DNA of 64,000 bases. Source: Roseburia sp. (lineage in GTDB: Bacteria; Bacillota_A; Clostridia; Lachnospirales; Lachnospiraceae). The position numbers and the translations under genes were made by a program. Shown one piece after another: positions 1 through 8,702 of the stretch. The notes under the pieces are model-generated. The model was not told where the DNA came from, ran no database searches, and saw only the letters and a program-made list of their open reading frames with translations. How positions within the stretch are numbered: position 1 is the first letter of the stretch; the number at the start of each line of letters is the position of its first letter. Where the stretch lies: the NCBI GenBank assembly GCA_019411365.1, contig DXQT01000011.1, forward strand, positions 14,746-78,745. Direction: 5' to 3'.

Positions 1-1298
1 TGGAATGTTTCAAATGTCTCGAAAATCAGAAAGGTTATGAGAAGCAGAAAAAAACGTTAGAAGAATACGAAAGGCAGCATTTCAGTACCTATGGAAAACT
101 GGCGAAAAAAATGATGGATACACTGCCGCCGGTGGATGAGGCGGACGGGCAGCAGGATGTTTCCGAACAGGAATTAGACGTACTGCTCTGGCAGGAGAGC
201 ATGGTATTAGCCTATAAGAGCAAGAAACACCAGCTGGATTTTATTTCGACCTGGCAGAAACTGATTGATGTGACCGGGGTCTGTGCAGAGGAAATGATCG
301 ATGCGGTCATGAAAACATTTTTAAATCACTTTAATGTGGACTGTGCGGTGTATGCGCGCTGTATGGAGAGACAGACGCAGGTATTATACAATAATACCGG
401 GATCGATTTAAACGAGGAGCGGACGGGCAGGATCATCGCATCTTTAAAGCGGAATCCGGGAGGCTACGCGATCTCAAAGATCAGCAGCAACTATAACGAA
501 CACCAGGATATCACGGCATTGTTTGGTGAGGATGACGTGTGCTCTTTGGTGGCGGTGCCGTATTTTAACAATGCAAAACTCGAAAGTTTTCTGATCACCT
601 ATGTGAGGATGAAGGATAACTGGCATTCTTCCGTAAACCGGTATATGCTCGACGAAGATGATTTAAATATGTATCAGCTTTTATTCCGCGAGGTAAAATA
701 TTCTTTGAACCGTCTGGACGCATATGATAAAATATACGAGATGAACAATAAACTTTACCTCGCAGCAGTCACTGACCAGCTCACCGGAATTTACAACAGG
801 GAAGGTTTTTACCGTAGGATCAAAGATCTGATAGATGAATTTTCGGGTGGAAAACGGAAACCGGAACTGGGTCTGATGTTTATTGATCTCGATAATTTTA
901 AGCATTATAATGATACTTACGGTCATGATGTCGGCGACCTGGTTTTAAAGGAAATGGCAGATATTTTTTCCGGTCTGTGTGAAAAACAGGGATTTGTCTG
1001 CCGCTATGGTGGAGATGAATACATTATTGTATTTTTCACTGCGGATAAAGAAAGGCTGAAGGAAACGGCAAAGCAGATCTATCAGAAGATCGATCAGGCG
1101 GACGGTTTTGAAAAAGCGATTTCTGAGAAACTGAAAAAACAGATTTCCATCCGGAAAGAGCAGCGCATTTCCTGCTCCATTGGAATCGTGTTGGCAGAAG
1201 ACATTCATGGCGAGGAAGAAATCAACCAGATGATCAAGAGGGCGGATGATCTGCTCTATTCGATCAAGACAACGAAAAAGGGAACTTACCGTATATGA
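1..1298 (+). CDS. GGDEF-domain diguanylate cyclase, 5' partial
   Basis: The reading frame is open at the left edge (first whole codon at base 3), so only the last 431 residues are seen. The C-terminal third is a GGDEF domain, which makes c-di-GMP from two GTP. The signature is GGDEY (about bases 1008-1022), a catalytically acceptable variant, preceded by the conserved CRY. The usual RxxD inhibitory site five residues upstream is replaced by EKQG, so classic product feedback is probably lost. The middle region resembles a GAF-like sensor but I cannot name it with certainty. No membrane segment is visible in the part present. The stop overlaps the cca start (ATGA), suggesting translational coupling. 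Confidence 0.85.
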   Translation, partial: ECFKCLENQKGYEKQKKTLEEYERQHFSTYGKLAKKMMDTLPPVDEADGQQDVSEQELDVLLWQESMVLAYKSKKHQLDFISTWQKLIDVTGVCAEEMIDAVMKTFLNHFNVDCAVYARCMERQTQVLYNNTGIDLNEERTGRIIASLKRNPGGYAISKISSNYNEHQDITALFGEDDVCSLVAVPYFNNAKLESFLITYVRMKDNWHSSVNRYMLDEDDLNMYQLLFREVKYSLNRLDAYDKIYEMNNKLYLAAVTDQLTGIYNREGFYRRIKDLIDEFSGGKRKPELGLMFIDLDNFKHYNDTYGHDVGDLVLKEMADIFSGLCEKQGFVCRYGGDEYIIVFFTADKERLKETAKQIYQKIDQADGFEKAISEKLKKQISIRKEQRISCSIGIVLAEDIHGEEEINQMIKRADDLLYSIKTTKKGTYRI

Positions 1299-2635
1299 AA
1301 ATCGTTTTGCCGGAAAAAGTAAAATTTATCATAGAAACATTGGAAACACACGGGTATGAGTCGTATGCAGTCGGCGGATGTGTGCGCGATACCATGTTAC
1401 ACCGCACACCGGGCGACTGGGACATCACGACGCAGGCGAAACCGGAGCAGGTCAAAGAAATATTTGCCGAAAAGAACATTCATACCATTGACACCGGGAT
1501 CCAGCACGGAACCGTGACTGTGATGGTGGAACATGAGGGATTTGAGGTGACGACCTACCGGATCGACGGGGAATATGAGGATGCGAGACATCCGAAAAAT
1601 GTACAGTTTACCGCGAGTCTGTTAGAGGATTTAAAAAGGCGTGATTTCACGATCAACGCCATGGCGTACAATGACAAAAACGGCCTGATCGACGCGTTTG
1701 ACGGTGTGGGTGATTTAGAGCGCGGCGTGATCCGCTGTGTGGGATGTGCCATGGAACGTTTTTCCGAGGATGCACTGCGGATGCTTCGCGCCGTGCGTTT
1801 TGCGGCGCAGCTTGGGTTCGACATCGAGGCAGAGACAAAAGAAGCGATGGTAAAACTTGCGCCTGATATTGCAAAAATCAGTGCGGAGCGGATACAGACT
1901 GAACTGGTAAAATTAATTACATCCGCACATCCGGGAGAAATCAGGACTGCATGGGAAACAGGACTTACGGCAGTGTTTCTGCCGGAGTTTGACCGTATGA
2001 TGGCGACACCGCAGAATACAAAGCATCATTGTTATTCGGTCGGGGAGCACACGATGGCAGCGCTGGAACATATTGTGGGAGATAAGGTACTGCGCCTTAC
2101 CATGCTGCTGCATGATGTGGCAAAACCTGTGTGCAGAACCACGGATGTTTCCGGCAATGACCATTTTTACGGACATCCCAAAGAAGGCAGTGAGATGGCA
2201 AGAAAGATCCTTCGCCGGTTAAAGTTTGACAATGACACGACCGATAAGGTGTGCCGGCTGGTGTGCTGGCATGATGACAATCCGCCGCTTTCCGAGAAAA
2301 ACGTAAGAAGGGCGGTAAGCAGGATCGGAGTGGAACAGTATCCTGCATTATTTGCAGTGAAACGTGCGGATATTCTGGCACAGAGTGAATACCAGAGAGA
2401 AGAAAAACTCTCTTATGTAGATGGCTATGAGGCGTTATACCGGGAAATTTTAGAGAAGAATCAGTGTCTTACAATAAGGGATTTAGCTGTAAATGGAAGC
2501 GATCTGATCGCTGCCGGGATGAAACCCGGAAAAGAGATCGGGGAGACATTAAAAAGTCTTTTAGAACTGGTGCTTGATGATCCAGAACTGAATAACAGGG
2601 AACTGCTGTTAGAGCGAATCTGTAGTCATGAATAA
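1295..2635 (+). CDS. cca: CCA-adding tRNA nucleotidyltransferase
   Basis: Adds or repairs the 3' CCA of tRNAs in the cytoplasm; 446 residues, normal for the family. The nucleotidyltransferase head is clear: GGCVRD at residues 27-32 and the metal-binding DWD at 41-43, followed by the ERMxEDxLRMLRA-type linker (here SEDALRMLRAVRFAAQLGF). A C-terminal HD region with LHDVAKP near residue 271 matches the CCA enzymes that carry an HD phosphohydrolase domain. The two tRNA genes in this window do not encode CCA, so the organism needs this enzyme. The start overlaps the upstream GGDEF stop by four bases. A strong terminator follows at 2642. Confidence 0.96.
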   Translation: MKIVLPEKVKFIIETLETHGYESYAVGGCVRDTMLHRTPGDWDITTQAKPEQVKEIFAEKNIHTIDTGIQHGTVTVMVEHEGFEVTTYRIDGEYEDARHPKNVQFTASLLEDLKRRDFTINAMAYNDKNGLIDAFDGVGDLERGVIRCVGCAMERFSEDALRMLRAVRFAAQLGFDIEAETKEAMVKLAPDIAKISAERIQTELVKLITSAHPGEIRTAWETGLTAVFLPEFDRMMATPQNTKHHCYSVGEHTMAALEHIVGDKVLRLTMLLHDVAKPVCRTTDVSGNDHFYGHPKEGSEMARKILRRLKFDNDTTDKVCRLVCWHDDNPPLSEKNVRRAVSRIGVEQYPALFAVKRADILAQSEYQREEKLSYVDGYEALYREILEKNQCLTIRDLAVNGSDLIAAGMKPGKEIGETLKSLLELVLDDPELNNRELLLERICSHE

Positions 2636-2641
2636 ACAAAC

Positions 2642-2705
2642 CCTCTCATATGATGAAGAGACACGGTGGTAAGACCGTAATCAATCATATGGGAGGCGTT
2701 TTTTT
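2642..2705 (+). terminator. nested intrinsic terminator after cca that overlaps the next RBS
   Basis: A 13-bp stem (2642-2654 with 2684-2696, one G-U) encloses a second 5-bp stem (2663-2667 with 2674-2678, loop 2668-2673), then seven T residues at 2699-2705. The 3' arm contains GGGAGG (2691-2696), which is also the only good ribosome-binding site for the following gene. It should end cca transcripts and, in read-through RNA, mask that RBS. Confidence 0.85.
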
Positions 2706-3681
2706 GTATAATCGACCGGAACAGGTATTAGAACAATACGAACTGGAAGTAAAGTCCATCTCAAGAGGACGGGACAGCTATCAGTGTGATACAGAGCAGG
2801 GACCGAAAATTTTGCGGGAATACAGAGGATCAAAGGAGCGGGCCGGGTTTTTAGCGGATATGCTGGATCATCTGAGTGGACAGGGAAGAACGGTGGAGAC
2901 GGTAATGCGGACAAAAGAGGGTGAGCCGTTTTCCGTGAACGAGGAGGAAACAAAATACATATTATATCAGGCATTTCCGGGGGCGGAATGTGACACGAAA
3001 AACAGGGCGGATATGCTTTCTGCAGTAAGAGAACTTGCATTGCTTCACCAGTCTGCGCAGAATTATGAGGGCAGTGTGCCAGAGTTTTTAAAGTCAGGGC
3101 AGAATAATCTGCTTCTTCTCTATGAAAAAAGAAACCGGGAATTGAACAAAGTCAGAAATTATATTCGTGCAAAAAAGAAAAAGAATGATTTTGAGATGAT
3201 GTTTGCGGTCTGGTATCCGGAGTATGTGAAAAAAGCACAGGAGACGACGGATATTTTAAAAGATCTGGGAATCCAGGAACAGCTGATCGGATTCTGCCAT
3301 GGGGACTATAACCAGCACAATGTCATTTTTTCACGGGAAGGGATCGCGGTTGTCCATTTTGAAAATTTCCTGTATCAGGAGAGTGTCGGGGATCTTGCCA
3401 ACTTTATCCGGAAAATGATGGAAAAAAATAACTGGAATGCCGGGCTTGGCATGGATCTGATCCGCGGATATGACCGGGTCAGAAAACTGTCGCCGGAGGA
3501 ACTGAAATATCTGTATGTGTATCTTGCATACCCGGAAAAATTCTGGAAGATCGCCAACCGTTATTATAATTCACACAAGGCGTGGCTGTCGGGAAGAAAT
3601 ATAGAAAAACTGGAAAAAGTCGTTGCACAGGAGGACGCAAGGGAGCAGTTTTTACAGATGCTCTTTCACTTTACCGTATAG
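2704..3681 (+). CDS. CotS-family spore coat kinase-like protein
   Basis: Resembles CotS/aminoglycoside-phosphotransferase-fold proteins of the spore coat; 325 residues from this start. The catalytic-loop motif HGDYNQHNVIF is present, but the second metal-binding position, usually IDFD in this family, reads VHFEN, so kinase activity is doubtful. I chose TTG at 2704 because GGGAGG lies 7 bases upstream. An earlier in-frame ATG at 2650 lies inside the terminator hairpin stem and has no RBS. The C-terminal half is rich in Lys, Tyr and Trp, as in other CotS relatives. Family assignment is from motifs; the role in sporulation is inferred. Confidence 0.8.
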   Translation: MYNRPEQVLEQYELEVKSISRGRDSYQCDTEQGPKILREYRGSKERAGFLADMLDHLSGQGRTVETVMRTKEGEPFSVNEEETKYILYQAFPGAECDTKNRADMLSAVRELALLHQSAQNYEGSVPEFLKSGQNNLLLLYEKRNRELNKVRNYIRAKKKKNDFEMMFAVWYPEYVKKAQETTDILKDLGIQEQLIGFCHGDYNQHNVIFSREGIAVVHFENFLYQESVGDLANFIRKMMEKNNWNAGLGMDLIRGYDRVRKLSPEELKYLYVYLAYPEKFWKIANRYYNSHKAWLSGRNIEKLEKVVAQEDAREQFLQMLFHFTV

Positions 3682-3698
3682 ACAGTTTGCGGTATAAT
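3670..3698 (+). promoter_or_regulatory. sigma-A-like promoter for the PEGA lipoprotein gene
   Basis: TTTACC (3670-3675), 17-bp spacer, TATAAT (3693-3698). It sits in the 3' end of the CotS-like gene, 50 bp before the lipoprotein ATG, which has AGGAG-type RBSs just upstream. Confidence 0.6.
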
Positions 3699-3747
3699 CA
3701 GGTGAGTAAAAAATTGTTCAAAGCTACAGTAGGAGACAGGAGAATAC

Positions 3748-5172
3748 ATGAAGATAAAATATCAGATCATATTACTGCTTACAGCAATGGTCATGCTGTT
3801 TGGCGGATGTGGGAAGAAAAATACGGTCGTGACAGGACGCTATTATTATCCGGATCAGGAGAAAGATGCAAAAACGGAAGAAACGTCGGATGATGCAGAT
3901 GAGTCGGCGGAGACGACCGAGGAAAATGAAGCTGTGATCGGAAGTGACCAGTTTCTGATCAAAACAAATGACATGCAGGAGGAATGCCTGACGTTAGAGC
4001 AGATTGCATCCGGGAAAGAGTATGTGTATTATTACACACTTGCGACCAGGTTTCTCGATAAATACGGAAACCGCACTGCAGTGTCTTATTTTGAGCCGGG
4101 CAGAGTGATCACGGTGGGAGAAAAAGATGACCAGGGAAAAGTCACACAGGTGCAGATTTCAGATGCCGTCTGGGAATATCCGGATGTATCGCGTTATTCG
4201 GTGGATATGGACCGTGGTATTTTTAAGATTGGAGATGAGCGGTATTCCTATGATGCAGATCTTTATATCTGTGAGGATGACCTGAGAAAACAGTTGTCTG
4301 ATCTGACTGATTTAGATACACTGCGCGTGACCGGTATAGGAAAAAAACTGATTTCCATTGTGGTTACGACCGGACATGGAGAGCTTGCTCTGACCAATAC
4401 GGATCTTTTTGAGGGAAGCTTTATCCAGATCGGAAGCAAAATTTTTGCGGAAGTGACCAAAGATATGACAATGGAGCTGCCGGCAGGCACCTATACTGTG
4501 ACGGTGGCAAATAATGGGTACGGCGGCAGTACGGAGCTTACGATCGAGAGTGGAAGAACAGAGACACTTGATCTTAATACCTTAAAGGGCGCGGGACCGA
4601 AGTTTGGAAATATTTTATTTGCCGTGGATGTGGAGGATGCGCTCATTCAGATCGATGGAAAGGTTGTTGATACGGAAGAGGCGGTTCCAATCCAGTATGG
4701 AGTGCACAGTCTTACGGTCACGGCGCCAGGGTACGATACCTTTAATAAGAAATTATTTGTTAATTCTGAGGAGGCAACGATCGTAGTCGGAATGTCGGGT
4801 GACGGCACCGGAACAGACAGCACCACGGAGGAAACGGAAACAGAAAATACTGCGGAAACAGCAAATGAAGCGGACAGTTCGGCAGAGGGAGCGGCAGGAA
4901 GCCTTGCAGGAAGTCTTGCAGGAAGTCATACGGCCGGCGAAAGCGGTGGAACAACATCGGGAAGCAGTACCGGAACAGTAGCCGGAACAACTGCAGGAAG
5001 CGGTACTGACACATCGACCGGCACGGCAGCAGGAAGCGGAACCGGCACGGGTACATCTTCGGATCTTTATACAGGAAACAGTACCGGAGATGGAACATCA
5101 ACAGGCAGCAGTGCGGACTATTTATCTACATTGTCAGAGCTTCTGTCAACATTATCCGGTAACAGCAACTAA
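3748..5172 (+). CDS. PEGA-domain lipoprotein with Ser/Thr/Gly-rich tail
   Basis: 474 residues. A hydrophobic N-terminus ends in a lipobox (LFGGC, Cys about residue 21), so it is an exported lipoprotein. Two regions resemble PEGA beta-sandwich repeats: one around residues 230-275 (AGTYTVTVANNGYGG) and one around 290-350 (GVHSLTVTAPGYDTF). PEGA domains are usually surface-exposed in cell-envelope proteins. The last ~110 residues are low-complexity Ala, Gly, Ser and Thr, probably a flexible or glycosylated linker. No catalytic motif is visible. It has its own promoter at 3670 and RBS AGGAG. Function unknown. Confidence 0.85.
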   Translation: MKIKYQIILLLTAMVMLFGGCGKKNTVVTGRYYYPDQEKDAKTEETSDDADESAETTEENEAVIGSDQFLIKTNDMQEECLTLEQIASGKEYVYYYTLATRFLDKYGNRTAVSYFEPGRVITVGEKDDQGKVTQVQISDAVWEYPDVSRYSVDMDRGIFKIGDERYSYDADLYICEDDLRKQLSDLTDLDTLRVTGIGKKLISIVVTTGHGELALTNTDLFEGSFIQIGSKIFAEVTKDMTMELPAGTYTVTVANNGYGGSTELTIESGRTETLDLNTLKGAGPKFGNILFAVDVEDALIQIDGKVVDTEEAVPIQYGVHSLTVTAPGYDTFNKKLFVNSEEATIVVGMSGDGTGTDSTTEETETENTAETANEADSSAEGAAGSLAGSLAGSHTAGESGGTTSGSSTGTVAGTTAGSGTDTSTGTAAGSGTGTGTSSDLYTGNSTGDGTSTGSSADYLSTLSELLSTLSGNSN

Positions 5173-5210
5173 AAAGGACAGAATTGTACAAATTTAGCAT
5201 GGAATAGTAC

Positions 5211-5239
5211 TTGAAAAACAGGTTCGTTATCGCTAATAT
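5211..5239 (+). promoter_or_regulatory. sigma-A-like promoter for pgcA
   Basis: TTGAAA (5211-5216), 17-bp spacer, TAATAT (5234-5239), followed by a GGGAGG RBS and the ATG at 5278. Confidence 0.6.
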
Positions 5240-5277
5240 AAAAATAGAATCATAAGTAAGTATGGGAGGAAAGAAAA

Positions 5278-7014
5278 ATGGGATACAAAGAAAATTATGA
5301 GAGCTGGCTGAACAATCCTTATTTTGACGAGGATACCAGAAATGAGCTGAAAAGTATTGAGGGAAATGAAAAAGAGATCGAAGACCGTTTTTATATGGAT
5401 CTGGAATTTGGTACAGCCGGACTTCGTGGTGTGATCGGAGCCGGAACCAACCGCATGAACATTTATACCGTGCGCAAGGCTACACAGGGACTTGCCAATT
5501 ATATCAGCAGGGTAAACGGACAGAAACGCGGTGTTGCCATTGCCTATGATTCCCGTCATATGTCACCGGAGTTTGCAGATGAAGCGGCACTCTGTCTGGC
5601 AGCAAACGGAATCAAAGCGTATGTATTTGAATCTTTAAGACCGACACCGGAACTTTCCTATGCAGTGCGTAAATTAGGATGTATCGCCGGAATCAATGTG
5701 ACCGCAAGCCACAATCCGCCGGAATACAATGGATATAAAGTATACTGGGAGGATGGTGCACAGATTACACCTCCACATGATACCGGAATCATGGATGAAG
5801 TAAAAAAAGTAACTGATTACGCAGCGGTAAAGACCATGCCGCTTGATGAGGCAAAGGCAGCAGGTCTCTATCAGGTGATCGGCGCAGATATCGACGATCC
5901 GTATATTGCAGAGTTAAAGAAACTGGTGCTGCATCAGGACTGCATTGATAAAGTGGGCGGAGAGTTAAAGATCGTATACACACCGTTACATGGAACCGGA
6001 AATATTCCGGTACGCCGCGTATTAAAAGAACTTGGTTTTAAAAATGTATACGTTGTTCCGGAGCAGGAGCTGCCGGATGGAGACTTCCCGACCGTAAGCT
6101 ACCCGAACCCGGAAGCAGCAGAGGCATTTGAACTTGGACTTGCCCTCGGCAAAAAAGTCGATGCAGACCTGATCCTTGCAACAGACCCGGATGCAGACCG
6201 TCTCGGCGTGTATGTAAAGGACAGCAAAACAGGGGAATATCACAGTTTAACCGGTAATATGTCCGGCTGCCTGATCGGTGATTATGTGATTGGACAGCGT
6301 AGGGAGCGCGATGGAAGCCTGCCGGCTGACGGTGCATTTATCCGTTCCATTGTTTCTACGAATATGGCAGATGCGATCGCTGACTATTACGGAATCGAGC
6401 TGGTAGAGGTACTGACCGGATTTAAGTTTATCGGACAGAAGATCTTAGAGTTCGAGAAGACTGGAAAAGGAACCTATCTGTTTGGTATGGAAGAGAGCTA
6501 CGGCTGTCTGACAGGAACCTATGCGAGAGATAAAGATGCGATCGTTGCATCCATGACACTCTGCGAAGCAGCTGCTTACTATAAGACAAAGAATATGACA
6601 CTGTGGGATGCAATGCTTGCAATGTATGAGAGATACGGCTATTACAAAGATGATGTGACATCTATCACCTTAAAGGGTATCGAGGGACTTGCAAAGATCC
6701 AGGAGATCATGAATACGCTGCGTGATCAGGCACCACAGGAGATCGGCGCTTATAAAGTAACTGCAATCCGTGATTACAAGAAAGACACGGTTACAGATCT
6801 TGCAACAGGCAGGGTAACACCGACTGGACTGCCGGCTTCGAATGTTCTTTACTATGAGATGACAGATGGTGCATGGGTATGTGTAAGACCATCCGGTACA
6901 GAGCCCAAAGTGAAGTTTTATCTGGGTGTAAAAGGAACATCTCTTGCGGATGCAGATCAGAAATCAGCGGATCTTTCAAAAGCAGTACATGCGATGATCG
7001 ATAAAATGCTTTGA
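5278..7014 (+). CDS. pgcA: phospho-sugar mutase (phosphoglucomutase/phosphomannomutase)
   Basis: Interconverts glucose-1-phosphate and glucose-6-phosphate (or the mannose equivalents), linking glycolysis to glycogen and cell-wall precursors; cytoplasmic. 578 residues, the length of Firmicute PgcA. The phosphoserine loop TASHNPPEYNGYK is at about residues 142-154 with Ser 144 as phosphate carrier, the Mg-binding loop DPDADR is at about 303, and the C-terminal phosphate-binding loop RPSGTEPKVKFY is intact. Start ATG follows GGGAGGAAAG. Monocistronic, with promoter at 5211 and a hairpin at 7066. The substrate preference (glucose or mannose) cannot be read from sequence. Confidence 0.93.
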   Translation: MGYKENYESWLNNPYFDEDTRNELKSIEGNEKEIEDRFYMDLEFGTAGLRGVIGAGTNRMNIYTVRKATQGLANYISRVNGQKRGVAIAYDSRHMSPEFADEAALCLAANGIKAYVFESLRPTPELSYAVRKLGCIAGINVTASHNPPEYNGYKVYWEDGAQITPPHDTGIMDEVKKVTDYAAVKTMPLDEAKAAGLYQVIGADIDDPYIAELKKLVLHQDCIDKVGGELKIVYTPLHGTGNIPVRRVLKELGFKNVYVVPEQELPDGDFPTVSYPNPEAAEAFELGLALGKKVDADLILATDPDADRLGVYVKDSKTGEYHSLTGNMSGCLIGDYVIGQRRERDGSLPADGAFIRSIVSTNMADAIADYYGIELVEVLTGFKFIGQKILEFEKTGKGTYLFGMEESYGCLTGTYARDKDAIVASMTLCEAAAYYKTKNMTLWDAMLAMYERYGYYKDDVTSITLKGIEGLAKIQEIMNTLRDQAPQEIGAYKVTAIRDYKKDTVTDLATGRVTPTGLPASNVLYYEMTDGAWVCVRPSGTEPKVKFYLGVKGTSLADADQKSADLSKAVHAMIDKML

Positions 7015-7065
7015 TACGAATTCTGGATAGAAAATGTTTGTAAAAATGGTTACTGTTTACAGGCA

Positions 7066-7089
7066 GGCATTTTCTGAATTGAAAATGCC
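7066..7089 (+). terminator. hairpin after pgcA
   Basis: Perfect 9-bp stem GGCATTTTC/GAAAATGCC (7066-7074 with 7081-7089) and 6-base loop. There is no strong T run, so it is a weak terminator or mRNA 3'-end structure. Confidence 0.5.
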
Positions 7090-7108
7090 CATATTTCGGG
7101 GATTTTCC

Positions 7109-7137
7109 TTGACAACAGAAGTAAAAACAAGTATAAA
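7109..7137 (+). promoter_or_regulatory. strong sigma-A promoter for hup
   Basis: TTGACA (7109-7114), 17-bp spacer, TATAAA (7132-7137): near consensus, as expected for an abundant nucleoid protein. The transcript leader is about 98 nt and ends in AGAGGAGG before the hup ATG. Confidence 0.85.
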
Positions 7138-7241
7138 TAATGAAGTAGGTATTACAGTGTACGCATATCCGTCAGGGATTGGTGCATCAGAAAACCGCAA
7201 AATTAAATTTACTGTGAAAATCCAGAGGAGGAATTTTTAAC

Positions 7242-7517
7242 ATGAACAAAGCAGAATTAGTTGCAGCAATGGCTGAGAAAACTGAATTAAGCAAAAAAGA
7301 CGCAGAAGCAGCATTAAAAGCTTTCACAGACGTTGTAGCTGAAGAATTAAAAAAAGGTGAGAAGATCCAGTTAGTTGGATTCGGAACATTCGAAGTATCT
7401 GAGAGAGCAGAAAGAACAGGAAGAAACCCACAGAGCGGTAAAGAGATGGTTATTCCGGCTTCTAAAGCTCCAAAATTCAAAGCTGGTAAAGCTTTAAAAG
7501 ATATGGTTAATGCATAA
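7242..7517 (+). CDS. hup: HU-family DNA-binding protein
   Basis: Small histone-like dimer that bends and compacts DNA; 91 residues, the standard HU length. The N-terminal helices ([20 protein letters not shown]) and the beta-arm signature [19 protein letters not shown] are classic HU. Codon use is strongly biased to a small set (GCA, GAA, AAA, TTA), fitting high expression, and the promoter at 7109 is near consensus. A clear intrinsic terminator follows at 7537. Only one HU gene is visible in this window, so I cannot say whether paralogues exist. Confidence 0.97.
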   Translation: MNKAELVAAMAEKTELSKKDAEAALKAFTDVVAEELKKGEKIQLVGFGTFEVSERAERTGRNPQSGKEMVIPASKAPKFKAGKALKDMVNA

Positions 7518-7536
7518 TCATAACAGAAAAGATTCT

Positions 7537-7568
7537 AAGCGGGTTCCGGTTGTGGGATCCGCTTTTTT
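7537..7568 (+). terminator. intrinsic terminator after hup
   Basis: An 11-bp stem with G-U pairs (7537-7547 with 7554-7564), loop GGTTGT, then a run of six T. It lies only 15 bp before the rqcP start, so the rqcP RBS (GGAGG, 7572-7576) falls just after the T run. Confidence 0.8.
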
Positions 7569-7582
7569 GTTGGAGGATTACT

Positions 7583-7825
7583 ATGAGACTCGATAAATTT
7601 TTAAAAGTATCCCGTCTGATCAAACGCCGCACGGTGGCAAACGAGGCGTGTGATGCGGGAAGGGTATCTGTAAATGGAAAACCGGCGAAGGCATCGGTCA
7701 ATGTCAAAGTCGGGGATATCATTGAGATCGCATTTGGAACGAAAACCGTAAAAGTGCGTGTACTTGATCTGTTGGATACCACGAAAAAAGAACAGGCAAA
7801 AGATTTATTTGAATATATAGCATAA
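7583..7825 (+). CDS. rqcP: S4-domain RNA-binding protein (RqcP/YabO type)
   Basis: 80-residue protein that is almost entirely an S4 RNA-binding domain (MRLDKFLKVSRLIKRRT...AGRVSVNGK). RqcP of Bacillus works with RqcH in ribosome-associated quality control, adding alanine tails to stalled nascent chains. The start at 7583 is supported by GGAGG seven bases upstream; an upstream in-frame GTG lies inside the hup terminator. Position directly before yabP-yabQ-divIC matches the Bacillus yabO locus, which supports this over Hsp15-type S4 proteins. Confidence 0.9.
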   Translation: MRLDKFLKVSRLIKRRTVANEACDAGRVSVNGKPAKASVNVKVGDIIEIAFGTKTVKVRVLDLLDTTKKEQAKDLFEYIA

Positions 7826-7897
7826 AAGCAGGCACCTTCTAATATATTTAGAAACGGTAATAGATATTTCCACCAATAAATATCAGGAGGTCTTAGG

Positions 7898-8188
7898 ATG
7901 GATGATAAAAATACAAATGTGACAAAGTCACATAAGGTACTGCTTGCAAACCGCAAAAGCGGAGCTTTTTCCGGCGTGGTGGACGTGTTGTCATTTGATG
8001 TGGCAGAGATTCTGTTAGAGACAGAACTTGGCATGCTTTTAATAAAAGGACATGATCTTCATGTGAACCGTCTTACCCTGGAAAAAGGTGAAATTGATAT
8101 TGAAGGAAGAATCGATTCCCTGACGTATTCCGATATCAAAAATACAGGAAAACAGGCTGAATCTATTTTAGGAAGGCTGTTCAAATGA
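7898..8188 (+). CDS. yabP: sporulation protein YabP
   Basis: 96 residues matching the YabP family (HKVLLANRKSGAFSGVVDV...LLIKGHDLHVNRLTLEKGEIDIEG). In Bacillus YabP is made in the mother cell and is needed for spore cortex or coat assembly; its biochemical role is not known. The RBS AGGAGG lies upstream of the ATG, and the 3' end overlaps yabQ by four bases (ATGA), indicating coupled translation. No sigma-E promoter could be recognised with confidence in the 72 bp upstream. Confidence 0.93.
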   Translation: MDDKNTNVTKSHKVLLANRKSGAFSGVVDVLSFDVAEILLETELGMLLIKGHDLHVNRLTLEKGEIDIEGRIDSLTYSDIKNTGKQAESILGRLFK

Positions 8189-8640
8189 TGGCTGTCAGCG
8201 CAGCAATCAGTGAGCAGGCAGCCTCGCTTGGGGTATCCATATTGATTGGCGGTGCATTGTTTCTTTTATATGATATTTTCCGGATATTTCGCAGAGTCGT
8301 GCCACACGGGAATTTCTGGATCGGTGTGGAGGATTTTTTTTACTGGCTCTGCTGTACTGCTGTAGTTTTTGTGATGCTGTATCGGGAAAATGACGGCATG
8401 GTGCGGGGATTTTCCATAGGCGGCATCATGATTGGCATGCTGCTCTACTATTTTCTGCTCAGCCGGTTTGTCATACGGATCAATGTGATGGTCTTTGGGA
8501 CGGTTTTTGGTCTGCTCGGCAAAATATTTGGTACTATTTTACTACCATTCAGAAAACATGGGAAAAAAATTATACATTTTTTCAGAAAACGATTGAAAAA
8601 AGTGTGCAGAGCAGTTAAAATTGGATTATGTAAACTATAG
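8185..8640 (+). CDS. yabQ: spore cortex biosynthesis protein YabQ
   Basis: 151-residue integral membrane protein with about four hydrophobic segments (about residues 11-31, 48-66, 72-94 and 100-118) and a Lys/Arg-rich C-terminus. YabQ in Bacillus localises to the outer forespore membrane and is required for cortex formation. The motif GGALFLLYDIFRIFRR near the N-terminus is typical. Translationally coupled to yabP and followed by divIC, the conserved order. Confidence 0.9.
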   Translation: MMAVSAAISEQAASLGVSILIGGALFLLYDIFRIFRRVVPHGNFWIGVEDFFYWLCCTAVVFVMLYRENDGMVRGFSIGGIMIGMLLYYFLLSRFVIRINVMVFGTVFGLLGKIFGTILLPFRKHGKKIIHFFRKRLKKVCRAVKIGLCKL

Positions 8641-8702
8641 CCTGACGGGACGTTTGTGAAAAACAGTCAGGACAGCGGTATATCAGATGGAAGGAAACAG
8701 AT

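Noticed and set aside
3582..3893. 103-codon ORF spanning the lipoprotein start
   Set aside because: It overlaps two better-supported genes in another frame and contains the lipoprotein promoter.
7034..7240. 68-codon ORF before hup
   Set aside because: It runs through the pgcA hairpin and the hup promoter and has no RBS.
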